A DNA stretch of 64,000 bases from Enterobacteriaceae bacterium (GCA_902363335.1 CABIZV010000003.1:1-64000), one strand, 5' to 3'; numbered from the stretch's first letter, positions 45,045 to 53,667 are shown. Made by a program: numbers and translations. The notes: generated from the letters alone by a model not told the origin.

Positions 45045-46382
45045 ATGAGTCAACAACACACCACCCCGGCTTCCGGTCAGGGGATACTCGAGCGCGTGTT
45101 TAAACTGCGCGAACACGGCACTACGGCACGTACCGAAGTGATCGCCGGTTTTACCACCTTCCTGACGATGGTTTATATCGTTTTCGTTAACCCGCAAATT
45201 CTGGGCGTGGCAGGAATGGACACCAGCGCGGTGTTTGTCACCACCTGTCTGATTGCCGCACTGGGCAGTATCCTGATGGGCGTATTCGCCAACCTGCCGG
45301 TGGCGCTGGCGCCAGCGATGGGTCTGAACGCCTTCTTCGCGTTCGTGGTGGTGCAGGCAATGGGCCTGCCGTGGCAAGTGGGCATGGGCGCCATCTTCTG
45401 GGGCGCAATTGGTCTGCTGCTGTTGACGATTTTCCGCGTACGTTACTGGATGATTGCCAATATCCCGGTGAGCCTGCGAGTGGGCATCACCAGCGGTATC
45501 GGTCTGTTCATCGGCATGATGGGGCTGAAAAACGCCGGCGTTATCGTCGCCAACCAGGATACGCTGGTTTCTATCGGCAACCTGACCTCCCACAGCGTTC
45601 TGTTGGGCGTGCTGGGCTTCTTTATTATTGCGATTCTGGCCTCGCGTAACATTCACGCGGCGGTGCTGGTGTCGATTGTTGTGACCACCCTGCTGGGCTG
45701 GATGCTGGGCGATGTGCACTATAGCGGCATCGTTTCTGCGCCACCGAGTATCACCACCGTGGTCGGTCACGTTGACCTCGCCGGGTCGTTCAATTTAGGT
45801 CTGGCAGGCGTTATCTTCTCCTTTATGCTGGTCAACCTTTTCGACTCCTCAGGGACGCTGATTGGTGTAACCGATAAAGCGGGTCTGGCGGATGAGAAAG
45901 GCAAGTTTCCACGCATGAAACAGGCACTGTTTGTCGACAGCGTCTCTTCAGTTGCCGGGTCTTTCATTGGCACCTCTTCCGTCACCGCGTATATCGAATC
46001 ATCCTCCGGTGTTTCCGTCGGCGGACGTACCGGTCTGACTGCGGTGGTTGTGGGCCTGCTGTTCTTGTTGGTGATTTTCCTGTCGCCGCTGGCGGGGATG
46101 GTGCCGGGCTACGCGGCTGCGGGTGCGCTGATTTACGTTGGGGTGCTGATGACCTCAAGCCTGTCACGCGTGAAGTGGGACGATCTGACTGAAGCGGTTC
46201 CGGCGTTTATTACCGCCGTGATGATGCCGTTTAGCTTCTCGATCACCGAAGGTATCGCGCTGGGCTTCATCTCTTACTGCGTGATGAAAATCGGTACCGG
46301 TCGCTTCCGCGACCTCAGCCCGTGCGTGATTATCGTCGCACTGCTATTTGTCCTGAAGATTGTGTTTATCGACGCAAAATAA
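45045..46382 (+). CDS. adeP: Adenine permease AdeP (PurP/YieG)
   Basis: A proton-coupled adenine importer of the NCS2/AzgA-like family, 445 residues with about 12 to 14 predicted membrane segments. Signature stretches are AGFTTFLTMVYIVFVNP, APAMGLNAFFAFVV and GTSSVTAYIESSSGVSVGG. The ATG at 45045 gives the E. coli start; a TTG two codons earlier is in frame. Confidence 0.95.
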   Translation: MSQQHTTPASGQGILERVFKLREHGTTARTEVIAGFTTFLTMVYIVFVNPQILGVAGMDTSAVFVTTCLIAALGSILMGVFANLPVALAPAMGLNAFFAFVVVQAMGLPWQVGMGAIFWGAIGLLLLTIFRVRYWMIANIPVSLRVGITSGIGLFIGMMGLKNAGVIVANQDTLVSIGNLTSHSVLLGVLGFFIIAILASRNIHAAVLVSIVVTTLLGWMLGDVHYSGIVSAPPSITTVVGHVDLAGSFNLGLAGVIFSFMLVNLFDSSGTLIGVTDKAGLADEKGKFPRMKQALFVDSVSSVAGSFIGTSSVTAYIESSSGVSVGGRTGLTAVVVGLLFLLVIFLSPLAGMVPGYAAAGALIYVGVLMTSSLSRVKWDDLTEAVPAFITAVMMPFSFSITEGIALGFISYCVMKIGTGRFRDLSPCVIIVALLFVLKIVFIDAK

Positions 46383-46389
46383 CAGGTAT

Positions 46390-46447
46390 CCCGGACGAGG
46401 CGTGAAACGCCGACTCCGGGGGATTCACCCGGTCAACCGGGTGAATC
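46390..46447. terminator. Convergent terminator pair between adeP and chrR
   Basis: Two stems: CCCGGA-GGCGT / ACGCC-TCCGGG (46390-46420) and a perfect 11-bp stem GATTCACCCGG / CCGGGTGAATC with loop TCAA (46422-46447). They separate two genes transcribed toward each other. Confidence 0.75.
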
Positions 46448-46462
46448 AATCAAAGCCCGAAC

Positions 46463-47029
46463 TTATGCTTTAACCCGCTGAATATACTCGCCAAATGCGG
46501 TCAATTGACCGGTCAGATGATCCAACGTTCCTTGCTCAATCACTTCACCCAACTGCGGGTCGACCTTATTCTGAATCACGCCGCCCATAAACTCAGGCTT
46601 GTTCATCACCATGGCATCAAGGAACACCAGGATCTGACGCAGATGGTACTGACAACGCGCACCGCCGATTGCCCCCATTGAGCTGGTCTGAATCAGCACC
46701 GGTTTACCGGCAAGGGGTTGATCGGGCAGGCGAGAAAGCCAGTCGATGGCGTTCTTCAGGCCGCCCGGTACTGAGTAGTTGTACTCTGGGGTCACGATAA
46801 CTACGCCGTCAGCCTGGCGAATTTGCTCAGCCAGCGCTTCAACGCTCTGTGGGAAACCGTCCTGCTCCTGGACATCCGCATCATACAATGGGATATCGCC
46901 AATCGACGGGAGCGGGGAGACGCTCATGCCAGCAGGGGCGATTTTTGGTAGGGTACGAGCCACCATACCGTTGAATGAAGCTTTGCGCAGGCTTCCCAAT
47001 AAAGTAACTACTTTCAACTCGTTAGACAT
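46463..47029 (-). CDS. chrR: NAD(P)H-dependent FMN quinone/chromate reductase ChrR (YieF)
   Basis: A flavodoxin-like reductase of 188 residues that reduces quinones and, in E. coli, chromate. The FMN phosphate loop GSLRKASFN is at about 12-20 and the dimer/flavin motif TPEYNYSVPGGLKNAIDW at about 80-97. Confidence 0.95.
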   Translation of the reverse strand: MSNELKVVTLLGSLRKASFNGMVARTLPKIAPAGMSVSPLPSIGDIPLYDADVQEQDGFPQSVEALAEQIRQADGVVIVTPEYNYSVPGGLKNAIDWLSRLPDQPLAGKPVLIQTSSMGAIGGARCQYHLRQILVFLDAMVMNKPEFMGGVIQNKVDPQLGEVIEQGTLDHLTGQLTAFGEYIQRVKA

Positions 47030-47068
47030 GATTACTCCTTTGTATCATGAAGCTGGATTCCAGCCGAA

Positions 47069-47818
47069 TCAGTTGAGTATAAGCGCTTTCTCTGCCGGTA
47101 GGCTGGTGAATCTCATCACCCGCGCTGAGGGTTCATTGGCGCGCGTCAACGCATCCGGTAGGCTGCGCCAGCCATATTTACCGTCGAATTCCCATACTTT
47201 GAGCTTATCAATGGAAGGTGACGCGGCCAGCGACCACACCAGAACATCCTCGGCATCGCAGATGACTTCGAGCTGGTCGGTATTCGCGCTGCGTAAGCGG
47301 CCAGAGCCGGGGAGAAGCTGGAGAGTTCGTGGGGAGTCGAGATGGATATCGCCGGTCATTTTGAGCACGCTCTGGCGTAGGGCAACCAGCTGTACGCGCG
47401 CTTCATGCGGGTCACTTTGATTATTAATCCACAATTGCTCATTGCTGGTGAATTGATAGTTTTCCAGCATCGATGCCTGCGGCGTGTTGCGCAGTACGTG
47501 CAGCAACTCCATATCGAGACCGCATCGGCCTTCGGTAGTCAGCGCGACGCCAACAATATTGCCCGCATAGGCGATGGAAAAATCAGGCAGGTGACTGTCT
47601 TTAAAAAACGGTTTGCCTTCTGGTGTGGTGACAATCTCAGGCAGTTCACTGATGCCATAAAGCATAAACAACAGTTCGGCCAGCAACGCGCGCGACGCCA
47701 GATAGCGCGTACGGCGATAAGCCGGCAGCTTGCGTGCGATATTGTGACTGGTGGACGATAACCTGACGGACAATAGATGCCCGTCCTTAAGGATCCCTCT
47801 TGCAAAGTGCGTCGCCAT
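47069..47818 (-). CDS. yieE: 4'-phosphopantetheinyl transferase-superfamily protein YieE
   Basis: A 249-residue member of the Sfp/AcpT-like superfamily, which moves phosphopantetheine from CoA to carrier proteins. The magnesium-binding pattern is partly visible in RCGLDMELLHVL (about 99-110). The later W/KE region is degenerate, so activity is uncertain. No carrier protein or synthase lies nearby. Follows E. coli order next to chrR. Confidence 0.85.
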   Translation of the reverse strand: MATHFARGILKDGHLLSVRLSSTSHNIARKLPAYRRTRYLASRALLAELLFMLYGISELPEIVTTPEGKPFFKDSHLPDFSIAYAGNIVGVALTTEGRCGLDMELLHVLRNTPQASMLENYQFTSNEQLWINNQSDPHEARVQLVALRQSVLKMTGDIHLDSPRTLQLLPGSGRLRSANTDQLEVICDAEDVLVWSLAASPSIDKLKVWEFDGKYGWRSLPDALTRANEPSARVMRFTSLPAEKALILN

Positions 47819-47975
47819 TTTTCGCTCCGTGATTAATGGACTGTGGATATTGGAAGAGTAACATTTACGCTAGTTATGATCAGGTTTTACTGCCTAAAAA
47901 TGCGATTGAAAAGGGGAATTACGATATTTTTACACTTCCCCCTAACCTAAATAGATTGTTTTTACGAATAATATG

Positions 47976-48935
47976 TCAGGAAACAGCGAGGTATAAGGAT
48001 TTCAGCGTTTCACGTAGCCAGACGATTTTCGGGTTGTGGCTGTTTCGTTTGTGCCAAAGGAGCGTAAATGGCACCAGCAGTTTGTCCAGTTGCTGGGCGT
48101 CAAATGGCAGAGGGCGCGCCACCAACGGGAGCTGGTGGAGTTGATTATAATAACGACAATAACGTGGCGCAGTCGCCAGCATGGTATGTTCTGGCTGGGC
48201 GGCCATAAATAATGACTGCTCAAACCCCGGCAGGCTCAGCGCAATATTGCGCTCGCGCCCCATCTCCGCAAGCACATCGTCTAACGCCCAGGTGTCGCTT
48301 TGTTCCCAACTGATGCTGATATGTGGGTAGCGCAAAAACGTATCCAGATTCCACTCTTCTTGCAGGGCGGGATGATCCTCGCGCAGCCAGACGCAGGGAA
48401 GATCGGAGAACAGCACTTCGTAATCTATCGACAGCGGCAATAGACTCAACAGCTCGCGCGAGCGCGGGTGGCTTTCACGTCCGGTAAAACCGATATCCAC
48501 CTCTCCACGAATAATGGCATCCAGTGAGTCATAGTCCCAGTTGCGCACTTTGATGGTCGCCTGCGGATAGCGCTGATAAATCTGCTGCGATAGGGCGTTG
48601 AACATAATCATCACCAGCGGCGTTTCGGCGACCAGATCGAACTTCAAACCGCGCGGCGTTTCATGATGCGGTTTATCAAGCAGTTGATTTCCAATCTGCA
48701 TCCATTCCGCCAGGCTTTGTTCCATGCTCACCATCTGCGGTGTTGGCGTCAGCCCCAGTGGGGTATTCACAAACAGCGGATCGTCAAACCAGGCGCGTAG
48801 CTTTGACAACGATTTACTGACCGCCGATGGCGTCACGTTCATCCGTTTAGCGGTTTTCGTCACGCTACGCTCCTGCATCAGGAGCTGTAGGCAAAGCAGC
48901 AAATTAAGATCGAGACTGGTGAGGGACTTCTTCAT
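47976..48935 (-). CDS. yidZ: LysR-family regulator YidZ
   Basis: A LysR-type transcription factor of 319 residues, linked in E. coli to anaerobic nitric-oxide protection. The helix-turn-helix is at about 7-66 (LDLNLLLCLQLLMQERSVTKTAKRMNVTPSAVSKSLSKL) split by a turn, followed by the periplasmic-binding-like effector domain. The ATG at 48935 (MKKSLTSLDL) is the family start; the frame continues 9 codons upstream into DNA that copies the mdtL tail. Upstream expression signals may therefore differ from relatives. Confidence 0.93.
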   Translation of the reverse strand: MKKSLTSLDLNLLLCLQLLMQERSVTKTAKRMNVTPSAVSKSLSKLRAWFDDPLFVNTPLGLTPTPQMVSMEQSLAEWMQIGNQLLDKPHHETPRGLKFDLVAETPLVMIMFNALSQQIYQRYPQATIKVRNWDYDSLDAIIRGEVDIGFTGRESHPRSRELLSLLPLSIDYEVLFSDLPCVWLREDHPALQEEWNLDTFLRYPHISISWEQSDTWALDDVLAEMGRERNIALSLPGFEQSLFMAAQPEHTMLATAPRYCRYYNQLHQLPLVARPLPFDAQQLDKLLVPFTLLWHKRNSHNPKIVWLRETLKSLYLAVS

Positions 48936-48943
48936 GTGTTGGC

Positions 48944-49008
48944 GCAGACCGGTTAGGAGCAACTGAGATAATCAGCAGTATGCTACAGCCAATCAGAATT
49001 CCGAACAG
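48944..49008. repeat. Duplicated mdtL 3'-end fragment (copy next to yidZ)
   Basis: The stretch 48944-48977 is identical over 34 bp to 50426-50459 at the 3' end of mdtL. The similarity then continues, after a short gap of about 9 bp in this copy, through TATGCTACAGCC and AATCAGAAT to about 49008. It also extends weakly back to CTTCTTCATG, which contains the yidZ start codon. Confidence 0.93.
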
Positions 49009-49321
49009 TAAAAAAGAGGGAGCACACAGTATGTTCTTCACTAAGATAAGGCAGACGTAATTTAGTGCACTTTAAGACAATATTTTTTACTTCTTTGTTA
49101 TTTTGTTAAGTATCAATTTATTGCTATTTGTGAATGTGCTGATAAAACACGTGTATATAATCACGAAAACCCTCTATTAATGATGAGGTTGTTGGTTTTT
49201 AATTTATATATATTTGTTTTGTGAATAATTAATTGATTATATATACAAAATCATGCGGCATTCAAATCCTCTTTTATTGTGTATGATAATAATATCTTAT
49301 TGTGCTAAGAGTTGTTTGAAA
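49009..49321. other. AT-rich promoter region of the Stealth gene
   Basis: About 310 bp of AT-rich DNA between the duplicated fragment and the gene. No other gene is seen. It probably holds a promoter of foreign origin; several TATAAT-like hexamers exist, none convincing. Confidence 0.6.
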
Positions 49322-50377
49322 ATGTCAGATATAGACTTTGTCGTCTTGTGGGTGGATTCCAACGATCCATCATGGCTGAAATCATACTCACATTATAAAA
49401 ACATCAGCATTGGGGCTGATAAAAACTCTCAGAATCCAGCGAGATTCAGAGATATGGGAATGTTTAGGTATTGGTTTCGTAGCGTAGAAAAATATGCTCC
49501 ATGGGTGCGGAAAATACATTTGGTTACCTGTGGCCAGGTTCCTGAGTGGTTGAACGTCAATCATCATAAAATTAATGTTGTTAAGCATAGCGATATTATG
49601 GATGAAGCATGCTTGCCAACGTTTAGCTCTCGGGCTATTGAAGTTAATATTCATAAAATCAAAGGTCTTAGCGAAAAATTCGTTTTCTTTAATGATGACA
49701 TGATGTTGAATTCAAAAATTGATCCTGAATTTTATTTTAAAAACGACCTGCCAAATGATTTTATGATCGATAGCAGACTAAGTCCAACATCGATTGAACA
49801 TATTGTTTTTAACTCAACGATAATTGCTAATACCTCAGTTATAAATACATTTTTTAATCGACGCTTAGTAATCAAGAGTAATGTCAAAAAGTATTACAGC
49901 CATATCTATGGTCGTTACCTCTTAAAAAATATAAAGTTGAAACAAAATAAGTCGTTTGATGGTTTTTTGGGTAAGCATTTGCCACAACCATTTTTGAAAT
50001 CAACCTTTGAAGAAATCTGGAGTATGAAGGAAATCACCGACCTGTTGAATAGAACCTCCAGATTTAAATTCAGAGAAGGGTGCTGTGTGAATCAATACCT
50101 TTTCAGGTACTGGCAGTTAGCTAAGGGAATGTTTAATCCATGTAATCCAAAGGAAATGGGAGTTTGTTATCATTTATCAGGGAATGACAAGCAGCTATTT
50201 AACGCGATAGCTGATTTGAAATCAAATAAGCCCCAGATATGCTTAAATGATTGTTTTAGTGATGATGACGCGTTTCATCATGCTTGTGACAAACTTGCAA
50301 ATACGCTCAATATGAAACTAGGCGCACGTTCCAGCTTTGAAATTGCAGCTATGCCGGCAGCAGACGCTGCGGCATAG
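49322..50377 (+). CDS. Stealth-family sugar-phosphate transferase (orphan, AT-rich)
   Basis: A 351-residue cytoplasmic protein of the Stealth family, which includes capsule hexose-1-phosphate transferases (CpsY, SacB, XcbA) and the human GlcNAc-1-phosphotransferase GNPTAB. Conserved region 1 is IDFVVLWVDSNDPSW (about 4-18). Region 2 spans RFRDMGMFRYWFRSVE to FVFFNDDMML (about 39-130). Region 3 (HLPQPF, about 218) and region 4 (about 255-300) follow. The ATG at 49322 is used because region 1 starts there; an in-frame ATG at 49253 adds 23 residues without a ribosome site. The gene is clearly more AT-rich than its neighbours and has no capsule genes nearby. Acceptor and donor are unknown. Confidence 0.85.
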   Translation: MSDIDFVVLWVDSNDPSWLKSYSHYKNISIGADKNSQNPARFRDMGMFRYWFRSVEKYAPWVRKIHLVTCGQVPEWLNVNHHKINVVKHSDIMDEACLPTFSSRAIEVNIHKIKGLSEKFVFFNDDMMLNSKIDPEFYFKNDLPNDFMIDSRLSPTSIEHIVFNSTIIANTSVINTFFNRRLVIKSNVKKYYSHIYGRYLLKNIKLKQNKSFDGFLGKHLPQPFLKSTFEEIWSMKEITDLLNRTSRFKFREGCCVNQYLFRYWQLAKGMFNPCNPKEMGVCYHLSGNDKQLFNAIADLKSNKPQICLNDCFSDDDAFHHACDKLANTLNMKLGARSSFEIAAMPAADAAA

Positions 50378-50381
50378 CTGT
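50346..50381. terminator. Long perfect-stem hairpin over the end of the Stealth gene
   Basis: Arms CAGCTATGCC and GGCATAGCTG plus inner GCAGC / GCTGC give about 15 bp of stem with an AGAC loop and one bulged G. It overlaps the last codons (a run of Ala and Asp) and the stop. No T run follows, so termination is plausible but not certain; it may instead protect either convergent message. Confidence 0.6.
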
Positions 50382-50385
50382 CAGA

Positions 50386-51567
50386 TTAAGATTGAGGCTG
50401 GCGGGAGGCTTCTTCATGCGCTGTTGCAGACCGGTTAGGAGCAACTGAGATAATCAGCATGATGCTCACTATGCTACAGCCAATCAGAATCCCGATCAGC
50501 ATATTCAGTGCATCAAGCCCCAGCACCGCGGCGAGCCATATCCACAGAGACGACCCGCACACCTGCGCAATACCTAACGCCGAACTGGCTACCCCAGCGC
50601 GCAACGAGAACGGCCCCAGCGCCTGACTCATTGCCACGCCAAAACCTACCGAGAAACCGGCGCAAATTAAGGTCAGACCCAACAGCGTGACGGCGTTGGT
50701 ATGGGCCAGTGTCAGCACCACCCCCGCGGCGAGGAAAAGTGCTTGAGAAGTCAGCATGAGCGTACGCGGTTTAAATACGCTTAACGCAAAAGGTGTCGAG
50801 AACGAGACGGCCATACTGACACCCGCGGTCATCGCCATGGTGGTGGCATATCCGCCGCGATCAAAACCCATCACTTCCATCAACAATACCGGTGAAGTAT
50901 TCACGAAGGTGAGGATCACCGAGACGCTCAGCGTCGTAATGGCGAGGCGGCTAAGGAAAAATCGGTTTATCAGCGATTCGCCGCCGCGATGTGCTTCGCC
51001 AGACGTTGAGTGCCCTGAGGGGCGTGATTCGCGCAAGATAAAAACGGACAACAGGCATACCGCTACCCCCATGCCGATCATTGCGTAGAACAAGCTCTGC
51101 CACGGGTATTTAAGCATGATCAAATGCCCCATTACCGGCGCCAGAACCGGGACGATACAGGTGATGCCATTCAATAACGACAGCACCTTTGCCCGACGAC
51201 GATCGTCCAGGGTATCGCGCAGTATTGCAAAGGCGACGACATAACAGCAGCCGGCGCCAACCCCTTGAATAAATCGGCCAACCAGGAATGGCGTACCGCT
51301 TTGCGCCTGGGCACAAATGGCGGAGGCGAGGATATAAATGATCGCACCAACAATAGCGACCGGCTTGCGTCCCGATTGGTCAGCAACCTTACCGGCAAAC
51401 AGCATGGCGGTTGCCATTCCGGCCAGGTAGACGGAAAACGCGATATGCAATTGCGCTTCGCTGGCGCGTAAATCAGCAGCAATACGAGGTAAACCCACCA
51501 GATACATATCAATCCCGGCGGGGTACAGGAGAACCAAAGCAAAACTGCAGATTAGAAAGCGTGTCAT
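50386..51567 (-). CDS. mdtL: MFS multidrug efflux transporter MdtL
   Basis: A 12-helix DHA1-family exporter of 393 residues; in E. coli it gives resistance to chloramphenicol when overproduced. Motif A GKVADQSGRKPVAIVG is at about 60-75, and a later RGRA-like loop lies between helices 4 and 5. Its 3' end is the source of the direct repeat at 48944. The gene itself is intact. Confidence 0.93.
   Translation of the reverse strand: MTRFLICSFALVLLYPAGIDMYLVGLPRIAADLRASEAQLHIAFSVYLAGMATAMLFAGKVADQSGRKPVAIVGAIIYILASAICAQAQSGTPFLVGRFIQGVGAGCCYVVAFAILRDTLDDRRRAKVLSLLNGITCIVPVLAPVMGHLIMLKYPWQSLFYAMIGMGVAVCLLSVFILRESRPSGHSTSGEAHRGGESLINRFFLSRLAITTLSVSVILTFVNTSPVLLMEVMGFDRGGYATTMAMTAGVSMAVSFSTPFALSVFKPRTLMLTSQALFLAAGVVLTLAHTNAVTLLGLTLICAGFSVGFGVAMSQALGPFSLRAGVASSALGIAQVCGSSLWIWLAAVLGLDALNMLIGILIGCSIVSIMLIISVAPNRSATAHEEASRQPQS
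50426..50500. repeat. Source copy of the duplicated mdtL 3'-end fragment
   Basis: 50426-50459 is identical to 48944-48977; similarity continues to about 50500. It lies inside the mdtL coding sequence, just beyond the Stealth gene. Confidence 0.93.
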
Positions 51568-51727
51568 AGCGACCTCATGATGAATGTGGCGCTAAGCATA
51601 CGGGGAGCGGCTAAGTTGCACGAGTTGCCATTTGGACAACTGTCATTTCCTGTAAGGAAAACAACTTGAGAAGCAATCTATCTGTGCCTGGTAACAGATT
51701 TACGCTGGCAGTTACCCGCGTCTGGGA

Positions 51728-52135
51728 TTATTTCCACACCCTCGCCATACCTTCACTTTCTGGTCTGACGCTGGAAAAACCAAATTTAGCGTACAGCTCG
51801 GGGACATCGGCAACCAGCGAGACGTACGCCCCTTTAAAAGCGTGCTCATCTAGCCAGTCGACAATTTTTTCCATGATCTGACGACCAAGACCTTTCCCCT
51901 GATGTTCCGGGTCAATGGCGACGTCGACGATTTCAAAGTTGAGCGCACCATCCCCGACGATACGCCCCATCCCCACAGGAACTCCCTGCCAGAGGATATG
52001 CACGCCATAACAGCTACGCGGCAGCCCCTTACGCGCACCTTCCAGTGGGCGCGGCGACATGTCGGAGATAACGCGCAGGCGGCAGAAATCTTCCGCAGAA
52101 GGCACGGTTTCAATAAAAACGTAATCTTTAGTCAT
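51728..52135 (-). CDS. GNAT-family N-acetyltransferase
   Basis: A 135-residue acetyl-CoA-dependent acetyltransferase of unknown substrate. The acetyl-CoA loop motif A is VDVAIDPEHQGKGLGRQIM (about 75-93) with QGKGLG contacting the pyrophosphate. The C-terminal YAKFGF is motif B-like. The ATG at 52135 (MTKDYVF) is preferred over one five codons earlier. It stands between mdtL and mnmE, where E. coli carries tnaCAB. Confidence 0.88.
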   Translation of the reverse strand: MTKDYVFIETVPSAEDFCRLRVISDMSPRPLEGARKGLPRSCYGVHILWQGVPVGMGRIVGDGALNFEIVDVAIDPEHQGKGLGRQIMEKIVDWLDEHAFKGAYVSLVADVPELYAKFGFSSVRPESEGMARVWK

Positions 52136-52220
52136 GATTGCATCCCGCAAAGTAAAAAAGTCACGTCGATAAGCGTAATCGAGAAACTCATCTGGCGGGA
52201 AGCGGATATCGAAAAAGAAT

Positions 52221-52255
52221 AAAAAACCCGCTTTAACAGGAAGTTAATGCGGGTT
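52221..52255 (-). terminator. mnmE terminator
   Basis: Arms AACCCGC / GCGGGTT with further TTAA pairing, followed on the minus strand by six T. Lies 22 bp after the mnmE stop. Confidence 0.85.
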
Positions 52256-52277
52256 AGTCAATGCTCACAAACGAGGC

Positions 52278-53642
52278 TTATTTACCAATACAGAAGCTCG
52301 AGAAAATCCGTCCCAGCAAATCGTCGGAACTGAACTCGCCGGTGATCTCGCTTAAACACTGCTGAGACAGTCTCAGCTCCTCTGCCAGCAGTTCACCCGC
52401 CCAGGCACCTAACAGCTGTGCTTTACCCTGTTGCAGATGTTCTGCGGCGTCTGAGAGCGCCTGAAGGTGGCGGCGACGTGCCAGGAAGCCGCCTTCCATA
52501 TTGGTTTCAAAGCCCATGCTTTGCTTGAGATGATCGCGAAGCACGTCGACACCTTCACCGGTACGGGCCGAAAGGCGCACAAGTGAGTGGCCATTTACTT
52601 CGCTCAGACCCAGCGTTTCGCCGGTGATATCCGCTTTGTTACGCACCACGGTAATCGGTAATTTTGTCGGTAAACGCTCGATAAAGTCTGGCCAGATATC
52701 GGCGGGATCAACGGCGTCCGTCGTCGTGCCATCAACCATAAACAGCACGCGGTCGGCCTGTTCAATTTCCTGCCAGGCGCGTTCGATACCGATACGTTCA
52801 ACTTCATCGTTCGCGTCGCGCAGACCGGCGGTATCGATAATGTGCAGCGGCATGCCGTCGATATGGATATGCTCGCGCAGTACGTCGCGGGTGGTACCGG
52901 CAATATCGGTGACGATTGCCGCTTCACGGCCCGCCAGTGCGTTGAGCAGGCTCGATTTACCGGCGTTAGGACGTCCGGCAATCACCACTTTCATCCCTTC
53001 GCGTAGCAGGCTACCCTGGCGCGCTTCGGCGCGTACCGCGTCGAGGTCGGCAATCACTTCGTTAAGCTGGGCTTCGATTTTACCGTCGGAGAGGAAGTCT
53101 ATCTCCTCGTCCGGGAAGTCGATGGCCGCTTCCACGTAGATGCGCAGGTGAGTCAGCGCTTCCACAAGGTGATTAACGCGCGTAGAGAATGCCCCTTGCA
53201 GCGAGTTTAATGCGGAACGTGCAGCTTGTTCGGAGCTGGCGTCGATTAAGTCGGCAATCGCTTCGGCCTGGGCCAGGTCGAGCTTATCGTTTAAAAATGC
53301 GCGCTCGGAAAATTCGCCGGGGTTAGCGATACGCACGCCCGGCAGCGTCAGAATACGTTTGAGCAGTAAATCGAGAATCACCGGGCCGCCGTGCCCTTGC
53401 AGCTCTAACACGTCTTCACCGGTAAAGGAGTTCGGGCCGGGGAACCACAAAGCAATCCCCTGATCCAGCGCGCTGCCGTCATTATCCTTAAACGGCAGAT
53501 AGTCGGCGTAGCGCGGCTTCGGCAGCTTGCCCAGCACTGCCTGTGCGACGTCGCGCGCCTTCAGGCCAGAGATACGCAAAATGCCCACGCCACCGCGTCC
53601 CGGTGGGGTTGCCTGGGCGACGATAGTGTCGTTATGGCTCAT
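52278..53642 (-). CDS. mnmE: tRNA modification GTPase MnmE (TrmE)
   Basis: With MnmG it builds the cmnm5 group on wobble uridines, 454 residues. The N-terminal tetrahydrofolate-binding domain begins DTIVAQATPPGRGGVGILRISG. The G domain inserted in the helical region carries GRPNAGKSSL (about 223-232), DIAGTTRD, DTAGLRD and NKAD. The C-terminal CIGK with the essential cysteine is intact. The ATG at 53642 (MSHNDTIV) is used; the 13-codon extension is not conserved. Confidence 0.97.
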   Translation of the reverse strand: MSHNDTIVAQATPPGRGGVGILRISGLKARDVAQAVLGKLPKPRYADYLPFKDNDGSALDQGIALWFPGPNSFTGEDVLELQGHGGPVILDLLLKRILTLPGVRIANPGEFSERAFLNDKLDLAQAEAIADLIDASSEQAARSALNSLQGAFSTRVNHLVEALTHLRIYVEAAIDFPDEEIDFLSDGKIEAQLNEVIADLDAVRAEARQGSLLREGMKVVIAGRPNAGKSSLLNALAGREAAIVTDIAGTTRDVLREHIHIDGMPLHIIDTAGLRDANDEVERIGIERAWQEIEQADRVLFMVDGTTTDAVDPADIWPDFIERLPTKLPITVVRNKADITGETLGLSEVNGHSLVRLSARTGEGVDVLRDHLKQSMGFETNMEGGFLARRRHLQALSDAAEHLQQGKAQLLGAWAGELLAEELRLSQQCLSEITGEFSSDDLLGRIFSSFCIGK

Positions 53643-53667
53643 GGTTAGTCTCAACTTTGTTGCAATA

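Noticed and set aside
44814..45770. 318-codon frame antisense to adeP, rich in His and Gln
   Set aside because: Composition is typical of reverse-strand translation of a membrane protein gene, and it overlaps the starts of yieH and adeP.
49253..49321. N-terminal extension of the Stealth protein (23 residues, hydrophobic)
   Set aside because: It could look like a signal peptide, but it has no ribosome site and Stealth proteins start at region 1; the start at 49322 is preferred.
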